From Ryuthela nishihirai (Eukaryota; Arthropoda; Arachnida; Araneae; Heptathelidae), in assembly GCA_038380435.1 (NCBI GenBank), contig JAWZYU010000001.1, positions 15,666,001-15,730,000 of the forward strand: 64,000 bases of DNA, given 5' to 3'. Under the pieces are notes generated by a model. The model was not told where the DNA came from and searched no databases. It worked only from the letters and a program-made list of their open reading frames with translations. Positions 12,155-24,752 of this stretch are shown piece after piece. The number at the start of each line of letters is the position of its first letter. Position 1 is the first letter of the stretch. Position numbers and translations under genes: made by a program.

Positions 12155-13250
12155 GTGAGAGACTAACGGGGGGTCGAGTGAGGGCTGACAGGGGATCACA
12201 CTATCCTAACCATGATGCAGAAATTGTAGAGATCTGAAAAGTCGGAAAAAGGGGTAATCCGGGCCGTATGTCTGGGGAAAAATCCGCTATTTGACCTACT
12301 GCGTGTCCTTCAAGGTCAAATTGAAGCCACATAGAGGTTCGAAAACGTTATGAAATTTCGAATCCAGAGGTCAAAAGTCAAATTTAGATCTATTGGTTCC
12401 TGGGGATATTTTGGGTCGTAGATCTCAGAAATTAAGTCAAATATTGGATGCGATGGGCCATTCCGGGTTTAAGGTGAAATAACGATATAGCAGTGTTGCA
12501 AAGCTAACAATTGGTGACTAGGGCTATTTCAGGCCGTAGAACTTAGAAATTAGAGGAATATTCAGTTCCGCTGTTGCATTCAAGGTCAAACAGGGGTTGA
12601 AGAGACGATCAAGAAACCAAGAGGAGCCCACCAACTGATTTCTACTATTTATATTTATATAGACGATTGTGGGTGATTTGAGAGCTGACAGGTGGTGACG
12701 CTAATTCTAGCTATGACGCAAAAATTGCAGAACTCTGAAAATATATCCTTGGAGTAATCCGGGTTGTAGACCGCGGTAAAAATCCGAAATTTGACTTTGG
12801 ACAGTTCGACTTCACGGGCCAATAGAAGTCACGTAGAGGGCAAACCTTGATCTACGAGTTCTATAAATGTTGAAATTGGTGTCTGGGTGTGTTTTGGGTT
12901 GTAGATCTCAGAAATATTACCAAATTTCGTATCCAGGTAGTCCTTAGAGGTCAAAGGTTAATCTTGATCAACTGGTGCTGGAAAGCTAAAATTGATCGCT
13001 CGGGATATTTTGAGTTGTAGATCTTTGAAATGTTGGAGGCTACAGTGATCACAGATCAAATATCATTACACTGGTGCTAGAAAGCCAAACACTGGTGGTT
13101 TGGGGTATTTTAGGTATTTTAGATTTTGGAAATGCTGCGAAATTTTGGGTTCGAGGTCAAAGGTCAAATTGCGATATACTGGCGCTAGAGAGCTGAAAAT
13201 TAGTGCATAGGGGTATTTATGATAGTACACCTCAGAAACAAGCAATTTTA
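12155..13250 (+). repeat. Degenerate tandem array, roughly 100-150 bp units
   Basis: Variants of gtagatctcagaaat recur near 12418, 12535, 12755, 12899, 13014 and 13225. Each is preceded by a variant of tattttgggt and followed by aggtcaaaggtcaa and ctggtgctagaaagc. Unit lengths vary and stops occur in all frames, so I read it as an old satellite rather than a coding repeat. Confidence 0.65.
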
Positions 13251-14751
13251 GACCACCTATTAAAAAAAGTCTCAGCATTTTTGTATTACAATATCCATTC
13301 TATTAATTTCTTATAAAAATTATTCAAGTAATATTCAACTCTAAAACTTTTGGTAAAATATTTTACATTATACTGTGCTTTTCCAAAAGTAATAAGTTTT
13401 AAAAGTAATAATGGTTTTGTTTGCTACAATATCAAATAGTAGAATTTCCTTTGATAAATGAGTCTCTTTTATAAAGGTTCTAATCCAGTGCAAATTCCAA
13501 TATTTCTTAATACTTTTATTAACCTGAAAAACATACAATTTCATAATTTAAGATGAAACAAAATTATATTTCATCATTTTTAATATAAATTTAACCACAT
13601 GATTTTGAATGTATTGCATTGGTGTTGTTGTGGCATAATAAGACCCACTCCAAGATAAATTTCATGTAGAAAAGTTCATCAATGCTTCTAATGCACTATA
13701 ATTTAGGAATAATAATAATCATAATATTTTTCATGCTTTTTAAAGTTTCATTTATATGAATTTTACATAATAATTTTTTTAAATATCCATAAGAATTTGA
13801 TATACTCGGCCTCTTCAATTTTCTCGCAATTATAATTCAATCCATTATAACTCGTTTTATGGTAAATAATTTTATTTTGAAAAAAGTCCTCCTGATGTTC
13901 CCGAAGTCCAAAATTAATATATATGTTTAAAAATAATTTATTGTTAGTAAACTAGCTCCGAAATCTATCTAAATCAGTTTTAATCATTTATAGTATTTGT
14001 CTGTTATTTCCAGTGTACTGTGCAGTCCAAAGAGAATTTTGATTATGCTAAACACTTAACGAAATAAGTTCGTCTACAGACAGAAAAATGGACAGATGGT
14101 AAAGTGAAAACAATAGCATTTTTTTCAAATAAAAAACTAGATTATAAATGGTGTTACTCGTCTTTCCATTGAGTATGTCACAGCAGCCTAAAGATGCTAT
14201 GAGTTTCCATTGAATGCAATTTTATTTTCTTCACAAACTGATTGCTTTTAGAGTGCACTAATATTTTCGGGTGTGCGATGTAGATTGATTGATGAAGATT
14301 GAGATGATGATGATTGATGATGATTGAGATTCTTGGACAATGAAAAGTTGAGAACTGATGCTACTAGTTACCACTAGCATCTCAAACTTACTAATTGCAG
14401 AATTCTTTAATTTTTCGGATATTCAAACAATATAATATTTTAATTAATATACTTTTAAAGTGAAAAAATACAGCTATTTAATGTAATTTGGTTTGCATAG
14501 TTTATTTAAGTAAGAAAACGTAAAGAATGAACAAATAGGTAAAAATAGTTAAATATAGCGGCTCAAACTAGTAAACCATTTCACAGAAAAAGTTTGAGGT
14601 AATGATCAGAAGATTGCAATGTTAGCTAATATAATATTAATGAGAATAATTTCTTTAAATATAGCATATTAAATTACTTCATAATTCACTCTGAATTTAT
14701 AATTATTATGATCCCTTATATTTTTAATATGGTTTCTTTTTCGTGGTTTAG

Positions 14752-14836
14752 TCCCATTCCCTCTTGGAGCCTCCATCAGTATCGTCATCTTAACCATCTT
14801 AGCAATTGGACTGGTCATTGGAGTCATCTTACACAG
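14752..14836 (+). CDS. Receptor guanylate cyclase, transmembrane exon
   Basis: Internal exon of 85 bases. It begins with two bases that complete a leucine codon with the preceding exon, and ends two bases into an arginine codon before gtaagg. The translation starts PFPLGASIS, continues IVILTILAIG and ends LVIGVILHR. This is about 20 uninterrupted hydrophobic residues followed by basic ones, the single membrane-spanning helix expected between the extracellular and kinase homology regions. The positively charged residues on the C-terminal side agree with a cytoplasmic C terminus. Overlapping open frames on either strand here are shadows. Confidence 0.9.
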
Positions 14837-16533
14837 GTAAGGAAGCCTAACCAACAGAAAGCCCAACTTTCTGTCCTGTTGGACCCTGAATCCAAAAACT
14901 TTCATTGCTTCTGGTTCTATCTGAACTATTTTTGGAATTCTTCCGATCGATCTTCCTATAAATTCTTAATGTAATCATCAAATGGTAACATTATAAACCC
15001 GAGAGAGTCTTGAGATAGTCCCAAGAGAGTTGATTATAAACTGCACAATTCAACTTCGGATTTTGATATTTAAAAAAATTATATAAATTTAAAAACTTAA
15101 AAATACCCATCTTCGTATATGCACCCAAAAATGATTTAAAAGAAAGAAACTAAAGTAAACCAATTATATTATTATTATTTATTCCATGCAAAGGGTTACA
15201 GTAAAGCCAAAATACAGGAAATTTTAGATATTAACTTAAATGTTAAAGAGGCTTTATGTCCCAAAATAAATAACTTCCTAAATCCCCATGATGACTTACT
15301 GAATCCGTATAAGTTCAAAAGAGCGCCACCAATTCTTATTCAAGTATTTTTATTCAGTGTATGTGCACATAGCTACAGTCAGAATATCAGTCAGCAAATC
15401 AACCCTTTGTTTCTTTGAAGTTAATAAGAATTCTGTACGCGATTCCATCATTGGAATGCTTTACATTTTTTAAAACTTTTAGAGGGCATATAGGGATGTA
15501 AATATCTTTGAAATATTTTAATTTATATACTTTTCTCTCTTTAGTGGCAACTTTGCACGAAAATTTGCCAGTAAAATGTTTCATCTTCGCTACAAAAGAG
15601 AAAATTTTCGCATTCCTATAATACTCTGACCATCTTGAGGTGTCATTTGAAATGGGACTTACAAAGTTCTACACTCATTAAATTTTCTTCCCTCATTTTT
15701 ATGAAAAAAAGGAGAAATAATTTGAAGTAGTTCACGAAATTATCGACAAATGTTTTCATTTGAGATATAACTCATTGCCATCAATCACTCATAAAATTTA
15801 CATTCCCCTTTCAAGAAGGAAAATGGTTTTATTTGACACCAGTATGGGAGGAGATGGGGAAGGTTTTACAGCTTGTAACACTCTCCACGTCACAGATTTT
15901 CATATGACACCTAACGTTATGCTCGGCACTCGCGTTTGGAAGATATAGCGGAGCACTAATGTTCGCATTTTGCTTTTATAGATTGGAACAAAGCATGGGT
16001 AGTAGTAGATATTTTCTAATCTATCACCTTCTCTGCGTTACAAGTTTTCTTCGACACATATTTCGTTGGCGATCGTTCAACGGGTTGAGAAGTTATGGTA
16101 GAACAACCGCTTTGACAAACTCAAAAGCAAATGACGAGGGTAAAGCAATTGGGAAGATTGGTAAGAAAACAAAAACAGGTCTCTCCATAAATGTATTCAT
16201 TCAAATAGATGTTTGTCTAGTTCGCAACTCTTTTTTTCTCTACAATGTTTTTAAGTAGACCCACAAATGCAAATTTACTTGGTATGGCGACTCACGAATT
16301 TCTTGTCATACGAATTTTAGACTTTCTGTCTTCGGCAGTTGTCGGCTTTCGTGCGTTGTAACTGCTAGTTTGTATATTTTGTGCCATTTCCAGCACTGCA
16401 TCCTACAAACGTTTTGATTGAAATATAAAGACACGTTACTTTAATTTTTTCTTTAGTACGTGACAAAGGGTAGAATTTCAAGTGGTTTGTCTCACACCCT
16501 GACCTAGATCATGTCTGACTGTAGCTACGTGTA
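14837..16533 (+). other. Intron sequence, no gene seen
   Basis: AT-rich sequence following the donor gtaagg. Short open frames (for example 15760-15948 and 15959-16258) show no domain. I see nothing else to report before the palindromic MITE. Confidence 0.5.
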
Positions 16534-16754
16534 CAGTCGCTCAAAAAATATCCGAACACTATGGTTGATTGCAGAATTTGGAAAAAATATCTGGCAACGA
16601 TGTTTTTAGAAATTAGTGATCTGGTAACCTTCGTGTACTCTGGAAACCTTCGTGTACAGTACACTGATCACTAATTTAAAAAAAATCGTTGCCAGATATT
16701 TTTTTTTTGAATTCTGTAATCAACCATAGTATTCGGATATTTTTTGAGCGACTG
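16534..16754. mobile_element. Palindromic foldback MITE, copy 1 (221 bp)
   Basis: Flanked by TA on both sides. Its ends are cagtcgctcaaaaaatatcc and the exact inverse. The arms pair along nearly the whole element, through tatctggcaacga and gatcactaatt, with a short centre containing ccttcgtgtac. TA targets suggest mobilisation by a Tc1/mariner-type enzyme. Related copies lie at 35220-35353 and 60413-60626. Confidence 0.9.
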
Positions 16755-17153
16755 TACATATACTGGTTAATTATATATAGAGTATATGTATATGTATGTA
16801 AACTATATGATAATCAAAATAATTCGTGTATACGTGGTATTTATTTGCACAAAACATTTTGAGTAACGCTGGTTACAGATGTCCAATCAGATTCCAAAAC
16901 ATCATTAACAGGAAATTGATATAATAGCTGTCTGAATCGTCATCAGAAAAAATAACTATCTCGGATTCAAAGTTCTGGAATTAAATGCGAAATAAAGATA
17001 ATTCCGAAGGCAGTCTGTGTTTATTTCATTGCTTCAATTTTCATGTTTCAATGCCCTTTTATTTAAATTTGTTAAAATCAGGAGGAGATCGGCCATAAAT
17101 TTAACTTCTTGGTGTGAGGATAGTGATTGTGTTACGTCGCATTATATTGGTTT

Positions 17154-17658
17154 GTTGGGTTGTGTGTTGTTTTACTCTGAACGAATCTTTTTGCAAACAA
17201 CGGGCTACATGACCAGGTCACACGGACCCCAAGGTCTCAGAGAAGGTTGGTGAATGAAATCCTCTGGACAACTGTTACGAGGCAGTTGGGAGCCTTGTGT
17301 TGAGGCCATTTAGTCTATTGTTTAACGTGAACAGGATATGGCTCTAACCTCCCGTCAAGGCCATCCAGCGTGTTCTTTAATGAGCACAGGGTCTGTCTCT
17401 TCTGTATAAGGAGGCAGGGCTTAACGTTCATCCGATGGACGGCCGCCTTTTCAAGCCCGTTGGTGTACTCTTTCTGACCGAGGGCAGGGTGGGGGATTAG
17501 CGGGGATAAATGTAAACGGTGGCCCAGGCAGGACTCGAATCTTAGAACTGCAGATTACGAGTCTTTATGGTTGTTTGGGGATTTACGGCATAAGGGCAAC
17601 TCAAGGCATATTGTGCCTAGGAGCCTGGCTGGTTACCGACTGAGCTACCCCTGTCCCT
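17154..17658 (-). mobile_element. tRNA-derived SINE, main family, diverged copy
   Basis: Matches the family in order on the - strand: a tRNA-like head near 17520-17658, the central block with gtgcacag, and the ttgggttg end on the left. It is longer than the usual 385-390 bases because of extra sequence, including one block near 17560-17620 inside the tRNA-like region. Many substitutions indicate an older copy. Confidence 0.8.
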
Positions 17659-17983
17659 GCATAGGCGGATGAGGGGAGGTAAAGTTCTGCTATAACTTCA
17701 TGACGCAATTTAGAAACAAACCCTTAGACAGAATTTGATTGATTTAATTGATTTGCGACATATAGGACAGAGAAGAATCCTAGAAGCTACTCCTAGCTTT
17801 TACAGGCCTTCTCATAAAAGGACATTAACATGCAAGGACATTAGGCTACTAAGACCGAAGTCACTGCTGACCACTGCCTCAGTTAGAGCTAACACAACAC
17901 ACAAAGTTTGCCTTGCTGGAACAGTCGCTAGCTGCCTAACCACTATGCCAGTTTAGGCATTATTTGATTAATAAAAAAATAAA

Positions 17984-18072
17984 ATTATCCCTCAAGCAGC
18001 TACTTGACACAGAGGTATATCAGTATTAGATGTCACAGAGAAGGTCTGTCAGGAAGGCGATACTTTAGCAAA
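17984..18072 (-). mobile_element. Second SINE family, short remnant
   Basis: The block caagcagctacttgacacag, then gaaggtctgtcaggaaggcg, matches the left part of the better preserved copy at 46171-46363. The tRNA-like half is absent. Confidence 0.6.
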
Positions 18073-18255
18073 AAGATAAATTTGCTCTAATTATATTAAA
18101 ATGATTAAATGTTTGCATTTGTCCTTTAAGTGTGAACATCGAATTTTTTCAGATCTGTTCCTTTCTCATTGACACTAACTCTAAGAAAGTTGCGAAATTT
18201 TGTTTGCAGAAAAGTTGATATATTATATATTATTTCATTGCGTAATTTTAAAATA

Positions 18256-19154
18256 CACCGAAGAGCCAAATCATTATGACCACCTGCCTAATATGGTGTT
18301 GGTCTCCACGTGGTGCCAACGTCTTACCTGGCGAGGCATGGTCGCTACAAGATTTCTCTTCGAACTTAGATCTACATATCCTTGTTCATGGCTAACCGAG
18401 GAACAGATTAAATTTAAGATTTCTACCGGTGGTGAGCTTTCCTGCTATAGGACTGCTGCCATGTGAGGTTGGGGATGAGATGCATCTATATGGTATATTC
18501 TTGCCCCCGACTCTAGATCGTCACGGCTTTCCGTTAACTTGGTAGTGTCGAAAGGCGGAACCGGGGATTGCCGTGGTTGCTGAACATCTAGCAACAAATA
18601 GTACAATGCCCATTGTAGGCGCTTTCGACGGTGAACCGAATGGTTACTTGGAGCGACATGCGGCTATGCAGCCCCATTTTCAGCAGGATTCGATGTACTG
18701 TGTGTTGTGACATATTTCTCCCGTCACCAGCATTCAAATAATGGGCGAGTTGCGCACAGTATCTTTTCTGTTGGCCCGTACCATACGGGATAGCCTTCAC
18801 TCACTTCTAGCATCCATAAGCGTGGTCTTCCCACACCTTGCCGGTGGTTCGTGGTTTTTCCTCCTCGGACCACTTTTTGAAGGTACTAATCACGGCTGAC
18901 CGTGAGCGCCCCACAAGCCCTTTCGTCTCGGAAATGATCTGACCCAGTCTTCTGGTCATTACAATTTAACCTTTGTCAAACTCACTTACGTCCGCTGCCT
19001 ATCCCATCTGAAGAACAAGAATAACAATGATTAATAGAGCTCATATCAGGTGCTATTTATGCCGTTTTATGACCTTCACACGCGCCCTTGTATGCCTGGA
19101 GTTGCTTCGATTTGCATAAAGACGCACTGGTCGTAATGTTTTGGCTCTTCGGTG
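18256..19154 (-). mobile_element. Tc1/mariner-like element remnant, 899 bp
   Basis: The left end caccgaagagccaaatcatt and the inverted right end caccgaagagccaaaacatt match closely and continue into atgacca / acgacca. The left flank is TA; the right flank has mutated. A - strand frame at 18588-18800 contains MSQHTVHRILLKMGL, a helix-turn-helix pattern of Tc1-type transposases. The catalytic domain is deleted or unreadable, so the copy is nonautonomous. Confidence 0.82.
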
Positions 19155-19564
19155 CATAACTCAATCCAATTAGAGATTTAAATTTAGATTTCAGAGATGG
19201 AAGTTAGATTCAAATTATTTCATTATATTTCCTTTCTGTTGATGCATAAGCACTGCATGCTATCAACTTCTCAAAAAAATCCCGAAAACTTGAGGGACGC
19301 AACATGGGGTAGCAGCAGGAGAATGCAAATTAAACACCTAAAACTGTAGCTTCAGGCAAGTGTCCAGCATAGAGCTTCCAGATTTCTTATAGATTCATGA
19401 ATGGGTTAAAGCATACAGGTGCTGAAAATTGTATGATTCAAAGAAAAGCATTTCATTTTGGATTTTCACAAAAGTTTACAATATTTTAACTATAATGTAT
19501 TCATCTTTTGTTGCCAATAAGTAATATACTACCTAGAGAAAATTAAAAAATAATTACATATGTG

Positions 19565-19790
19565 GTATATGTGGTTTGTCAGAAAAGAAACAATACGTCA
19601 GTAACACTTTCATTTCGGAAAAATTAGAGAAATCAAAGGTTATCCCTGTCAAAATACTCCCCGTTGCCCTAATGCACTTCTCCATTCTCGTCTTCCATGA
19701 TTCGATATATTTTATTAAGTCCTTTTTTAGGAAGTTTTCAAGTGCTCTGTCGTATAGGTTTTTATGTGGCTCTTATTGTCAACATTAGTC
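19565..19790 (-). pseudogene. Possible mariner transposase C-terminal relic
   Basis: The - strand reading gives DLIKYIESWKTRMEKCIRA followed by a glycine. This resembles the end of mariner transposases, where a tryptophan and a lysine-cysteine pair precede a terminal glycine-rich motif. There are no terminal repeats and no catalytic core nearby. Assignment is tentative. Confidence 0.4.
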
Positions 19791-21830
19791 CCATCGTTGT
19801 GATTTGGTTTTAGGTAGAAAAATTACTTCCCTGACAGTCCTAAATGAGAAGCATTGTCGTAAAGTACACATACGTTGACGAACATATTGTGTTTAATCAC
19901 ATTATTGTCTTGGCAAGGTTGATATCGCACATCATACACAAATGGGTGTAGCATAAGCGATATTCACCTGATTCGATTGAGAAATAGTGAAACCGACAAC
20001 CACAGAGTCCCGAGGAGGCCAAAGGGTTAAAGATTATGACTTGGGAGAAACGCTTGAATATTTTTAGCATAGGGCCGATCGAAAACCCTTAATGAGGCAC
20101 TCATTGATCTTATTTTTGGACTCTTAGTGATCTCATGTGTTCTTTGTCACGAATATCTGTTTCACTGTAACTTTGGTTTCATTTTAATACGACACTTTCC
20201 ATTGATATTAGTCTCTGAGCTTCTCTGAAAGTTCAAAGTCTATGTCATCGTTGTGCCGGGTAACAGCGGAGTTTCCCGCTGTTTCTGTTCCGTTAACGGC
20301 ATGGCAAAGGCAGGATTTACTGATAATTGCATTCGGATTGATGGTCTCTGTTCACTTCGCGTCCCATCCGATGCAACAAGCAGTATCTAGTCACGCGAGG
20401 GGATTCTGAACACCGAGATCATATGTCTGCTCTGCAGCTCACTTCCTCTCGCACAAATGGCTTCCGTTTTATCTCTTCCGCTCGTGCCCAGCGGGAGAGC
20501 AACACTTCAGGGAACTGTTATTAGTCGTCTCGCCATTTCGATCTCTTGCTCCCAACTTGTTGTTTCCCTTTGATTGCGAGTGTGCCAGTTACGAAAATAC
20601 CTTCTTACCTAATGCAGTTGTTGGATTTAAGTACTCTCAGAAGAACTGATGTAAGGAACGTTTCAGTTAACTTTAATCCATCCCAATCCGCAGACGAAAC
20701 CGATCGCCATGATTTAAACTGCGACCTCATACAATTCTCGGATCCGTTTGTTATTGAAGAATTTGTGATGTCATGCTTGTGCTTTAAAATGAATTTCACG
20801 GAGTAACTTATTAACTTAATTTATTTTTATTTTTAATTAATAATAAATTATTTTTTAATTTATTTTTCTTTTTAACTTTATTTATTGAACCAAAAATTTA
20901 AAACCTATCAAACTCCAGGTTCCAAACTATTACCTATTTTAAATATATTGCAGATGGAAAAGGTAAAAAAATGCGAAAATGTCTCAAAACGTATTGAGAG
21001 CTACGGATAGTTCAAAGAATCAACAAAATTAAAGTGAAACTTCACATATTAGAATCTTCTCCAAGTTGTTTTATTATTTTGGAGATGTTGATTACTTCGC
21101 TGAGTTTTTAAGTACAAACTTGCACTCTTATTTAAGTCTTCACAATATATTCAAAATATTATAGCAAATATTAACGTTGACACTGTAGCAGTTTAAATTC
21201 TAATTCTTCAGTTTCTTATTACACTTCTATCAAAAATATTTGTTTTTTATTGATTAACTTGAACCTTTTAGAGCAGTGCTTTCAAACTTTTCCAGACAGA
21301 GAACTCTTTTTTTTTTTAAATTGAAACATTTTGCTGTACTCCAGATCTTTGGTTTTCGAACGATAACACTGTACAACACTGAAAACGTTTCACAAAGGAA
21401 AACAGCCGTCTTTTCACTAATTTCGAGGCGCTAAACACGATTATGATATTAAAAAATGGTGATTGGCTCTTGTTTTCGAAATACAGGAGGCTGCGTCCAT
21501 CTACAGTGTATATATCATTTGAGTCTTTCGTGCATTGTACGAAGCGCCGAGGTGACATAATACCAAGGAGCTATTGCATCATTCGAGACAACACAATACC
21601 TGGGAGCAACTGCATCATTATGGAGTTACCCTTCCTCAGTTATCGTCCGTTCATGATTGTATTGCGGGTGCTGTCTATGAACGATATGCCTCGTTCTTGT
21701 GTGAACAATGCAGACCATTTTTGTTGCATTTGTGGAGAAGTTACTTTTGCGTCACAGAAGTGTGAAATAACGTCTGTTATCAAAAAGACCTTTACTTCAG
21801 GTTAAGATTGGAGATCAACAGAGAATTTGA
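19791..21830 (+). other. Intron sequence, no gene seen
   Basis: Slightly more GC-rich between 20200 and 20780, then AT-rich. Short frames on both strands at 20546-20806 and 21316-21805 overlap each other and show no domain. The motif cagtgctttcaaactttt near 21275 resembles a hAT end, but no partner end was found. Confidence 0.45.
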
Positions 21831-22200
21831 GTTGGGTTCTTTGAGCGGTATTTTTTTTACACACAATGGGCTAAATGGTCAGGTCATAACGATCCCAAGG
21901 GTTCAGAGAAGGTTAGGTGGAGGGGGCCCACTGGACAGCTATTGGGATGCTAGATGGTAGCTTCCCATCAAGGCCATCCAGCATGTTCTTTAACGTGCAC
22001 AGGATATGGCTCTCCCGCACACGGGGCCACGGTTTAACTTTCCATCCGACGGAAGACGGTCTTTCCAACCCAGAAGTATCCCCTACTGACCATGGGCAGT
22101 TTTATGGAAATAAATTTCAACACTGGCCCAGATGGAACTCGAACCTGGGTGCTCCAGATTACGAGGCTGGCACGCAACCGACTGAGCCACCCCTGTTCCC
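21831..22200 (-). mobile_element. tRNA-derived SINE, main family, moderately diverged
   Basis: Begins gttgggtt, contains gggctaaatgg and cgtgcacaggatatggctct in the family order, and ends with the inverted tRNA-like head: the B box inverse is ggaactcgaacctggg and the A box inverse lies in accgactgagcca. A possible diverged target duplication (atcaaca) flanks it. Confidence 0.85.
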
Positions 22201-22429
22201 AATCAACAAAGAAGCTGGGCTCTTCATATGGTATGTAATAGTTGTAGAACACGTGTTCGCAGCTGGCTAAATGACAAGAGGCGGTCAATGTCATTTGCCA
22301 TTCTTATAATATGACTCGAAATGTCCAAGAATGTGAGTGACTGTTACTTTTGCATGACACCTGTGGAACTGGTATCACTAAAAAGTAAAAGCAGACGATA
22401 AACTATCCCAACATATCATCTGGCATCCA

Positions 22430-23765
22430 TCCAGTGCCAGATGGGGAAAATCTGCCAGTCCCAGAGCCACCAGAAGATTACGATGTGGATTCAGAGGAGG
22501 AAGAGAAAGAGCACGAACAAACAGGAAATAGCATCTGTAGATCCCGACTTCACACCCACAACATCAGATTCACCACACAAGATCACGCAGAACGAATTAA
22601 ATGATCTTATTACGGATCTGGAGCTGTCAAAGAGCCAGGCGGAACTCCTATGATCCAGACTGCAGTAGTAGAATCTACTTGATAGAAAGGTGAAACTAAG
22701 TGCTATCGTATCCGCCAAAAAGATCTGGTATTGTCCTTCAACATGGTAGGTAACCTGGTTGCTTGGAAAGATATTGACGGTTTATTCATATCCCTCCACA
22801 TGACAGATACTCCAGAAGAATGGAGGTTGTTTATAGATTCCTTGAAATTAAGTATGAAAGCCGTTCTTCTACACAATAGAAACGTGTTACCTTCGATTTC
22901 AGTAGGCCATGCTATTAATATGAAGGAAACTTATGACAATATGAAAAAAATTACTTCAATACATAAATTAAGACAAATTCAAGTGGCATATTTGTACGGA
23001 CTTAAATGTCATTGTTATTTTGCTTGGATTACAGCTCAGATAAAGAAGGTTCTGTTACTTCCATTGCGAATGGAATATCAGAGTCAAAACATCTCATTAC
23101 GTGAAGAGAATTTGGCCTTCTGGACAATCACTAGAGCCAGGGAAGAAGCATCATTCTCTGGCTTCGTGGATTATATACAGCATCATTCGCTGGTACAATT
23201 CACGAAGATTTTTTTTGCCACCTTTACACATAAAATTGTTCCTAATGAAGAATTTTCTCAATGCTATGGATCATACGCAAACTACCTTTCTCTATCTTCG
23301 ACAGAAATTTCCAATTTTAGTGATGCCAAGATAAAAGAGGGTGTTTTTACCAGTCTAGATATTTGCTCACTGCTATATGATGTGGTATTTGATCCTATCA
23401 TCACTGGTGATGAACGAAGAGCATGGGATGCTTTCCGACAGGTGACGATGGGCTTCTTAGGGAATGAAAAAAGCAGAATCTTGTGGAAGAACTGTTGTCC
23501 TCATATCACAAACTGGAATGTAGTATGTCTTTAAAGGTTTTTTAAGTTTTTACTCTTGTCATTTCTTAAGTTCGCATTCCTGAAATATGAGGCGCTATGA
23601 GTGATGAGCACGGGGAACATTTTCATCAGGAAATTACTACAATGGGAAAGAGATATCGAGTATGATGGAGCCGATCAATGTTAGAAGATTGGTGCTGAAA
23701 TGTGATGCGAGATGCTCAAGATTTAGTATATAAATGGCAAGCAAAGAGGCGGCAGTTGCTGTAGA
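22430..23765 (+). pseudogene. Broken member of an unnamed multicopy arthropod protein family
   Basis: I recognise the pattern as a protein family present in many copies in arthropod and some other invertebrate genomes, without a function I can name. Ordered landmarks on the + strand are EEWRLFIDSLKLSMKAVLLH, then SVGHAINMKETYDNMK, then in a second frame LPPLHIKLFLMKNF, then AKIKEGVF, then SDEHGEHFHQEI near 23597, and finally ending near MRDAQDLVYKWQAKRR. The frame changes at least three times and stops interrupt the last part, so the copy is dead. The central segment that normally holds a cysteine-rich stretch is degraded. There is no intron evidence and no host-gene context. High copy number elsewhere would suggest a transposon-derived protein, which is inference. 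Confidence 0.7.
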
Positions 23766-24752
23766 CTGATACTGATACACAACCTTCGGCGAATGCGTTA
23801 TACAGATAAGTGACTGTATCTCGATAACTGTAGCCAATCAAATATTTTTATTGTCATTTTCGTGTTCAGCACCTCGATTTGCATAAGAAACTGCTGTTTG
23901 CATTTCCGAAACACACCAAAGGTCAAAATTTGTTGTTCAAACTGAAATAATGAAGCATTTGGCCATGTGAGATTGCAAAAATAATTCCGAATGCCAAAAT
24001 GATACCTTTCACGTTCTTACAATTAAATTTCACCCTCATTAATCTCAGCATTTTTGCATAGTGCAAAGGTGATATTATTTCATTTACTATTTTTATTATC
24101 ATTATTTAATTACTATTAAGTTGTTTAAGTAACAGGATGAGTGTAGGGAAAAAATGTTTTGATCCTGGTAAGATCTGAACCCATGACCTTCTGATGACAT
24201 GTCAGATATTCTGACCACTTAGCTACCGCCATCTGACCAATCTCTCTTTTACTGCTGATATCATGCTACACACCATCGGATCAATTATTGTACTATGAGA
24301 GCATTTGGCGACTCCATTTCATCAGAGCCATCCCATACATGTGCACACCACCAGTTACTCTTGAAGAGCTTCCTAACTGATATTTTTTGTAAGCGAATCT
24401 GCTTCGATGCATCTGCTTTCTGCTGCGAATCTGAATCTGATCATTAGTACCTGATATTTACCCAAATGAATCGACAGCTCATCATTGATTTACTAAGTAT
24501 TTAATCACTATTAAGCTGTTTGAGTAACAGGGTAAATATCGGTTTTTAGGAGAAAAAATTTGTCTTGAGCCAGATGGAGTTATTATGTCATTCCTAAATT
24601 TCAGTCGTAGAAATGTTTATTACATTCGAACAGAATACTCTATCACTCATAAACAGTTCAAATTCGTAAAAAGGTGCATAAATTTAAAATTTTAGTAAAT
24701 GAGTCGAACTGTTTTTAAATTCGCCAGATTTCGTAAAGTTAATCTGTTACAG
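23766..24752 (+). other. Intron sequence with tRNA-like repeat remnants
   Basis: At about 24105-24240 a - strand tRNA-like module reads tagctaagtggtcaga and, at B-box spacing, gggttcagatctta. A direct repeat of its left part (attaag, tgttt, agtaacagg) recurs near 24498-24565. This looks like a third, old SINE type. No coding sequence is seen. Confidence 0.5.

Larger units (their letters stand above)
7845..14751 (+). other. Intron of the guanylate cyclase gene, 6907 bp
   Basis: Donor gtaagg at 7845 and acceptor ttag at 14748-14751. Contents seen: a TA microsatellite near 8571, a G run near 8794, small tandem duplications at 8901-9084 and 9330-9395, a tRNA-like fragment at 10636-10710, and the degenerate array at 12155-13250. 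Elsewhere (9400-10600, 10760-12150, 13300-14700) it is AT-rich with no recognisable gene. Confidence 0.8.

Noticed and set aside
14669..14905. 78-residue - strand frame over 14752-14836
   Set aside because: It is the antisense of the transmembrane exon, which is supported by splice sites and phase on the + strand.
21275..21310. hAT-like terminal motif cagtgctttcaaac, also at about 37251
   Set aside because: No matching opposite end or 8-bp duplication was found, so an element cannot be delimited.
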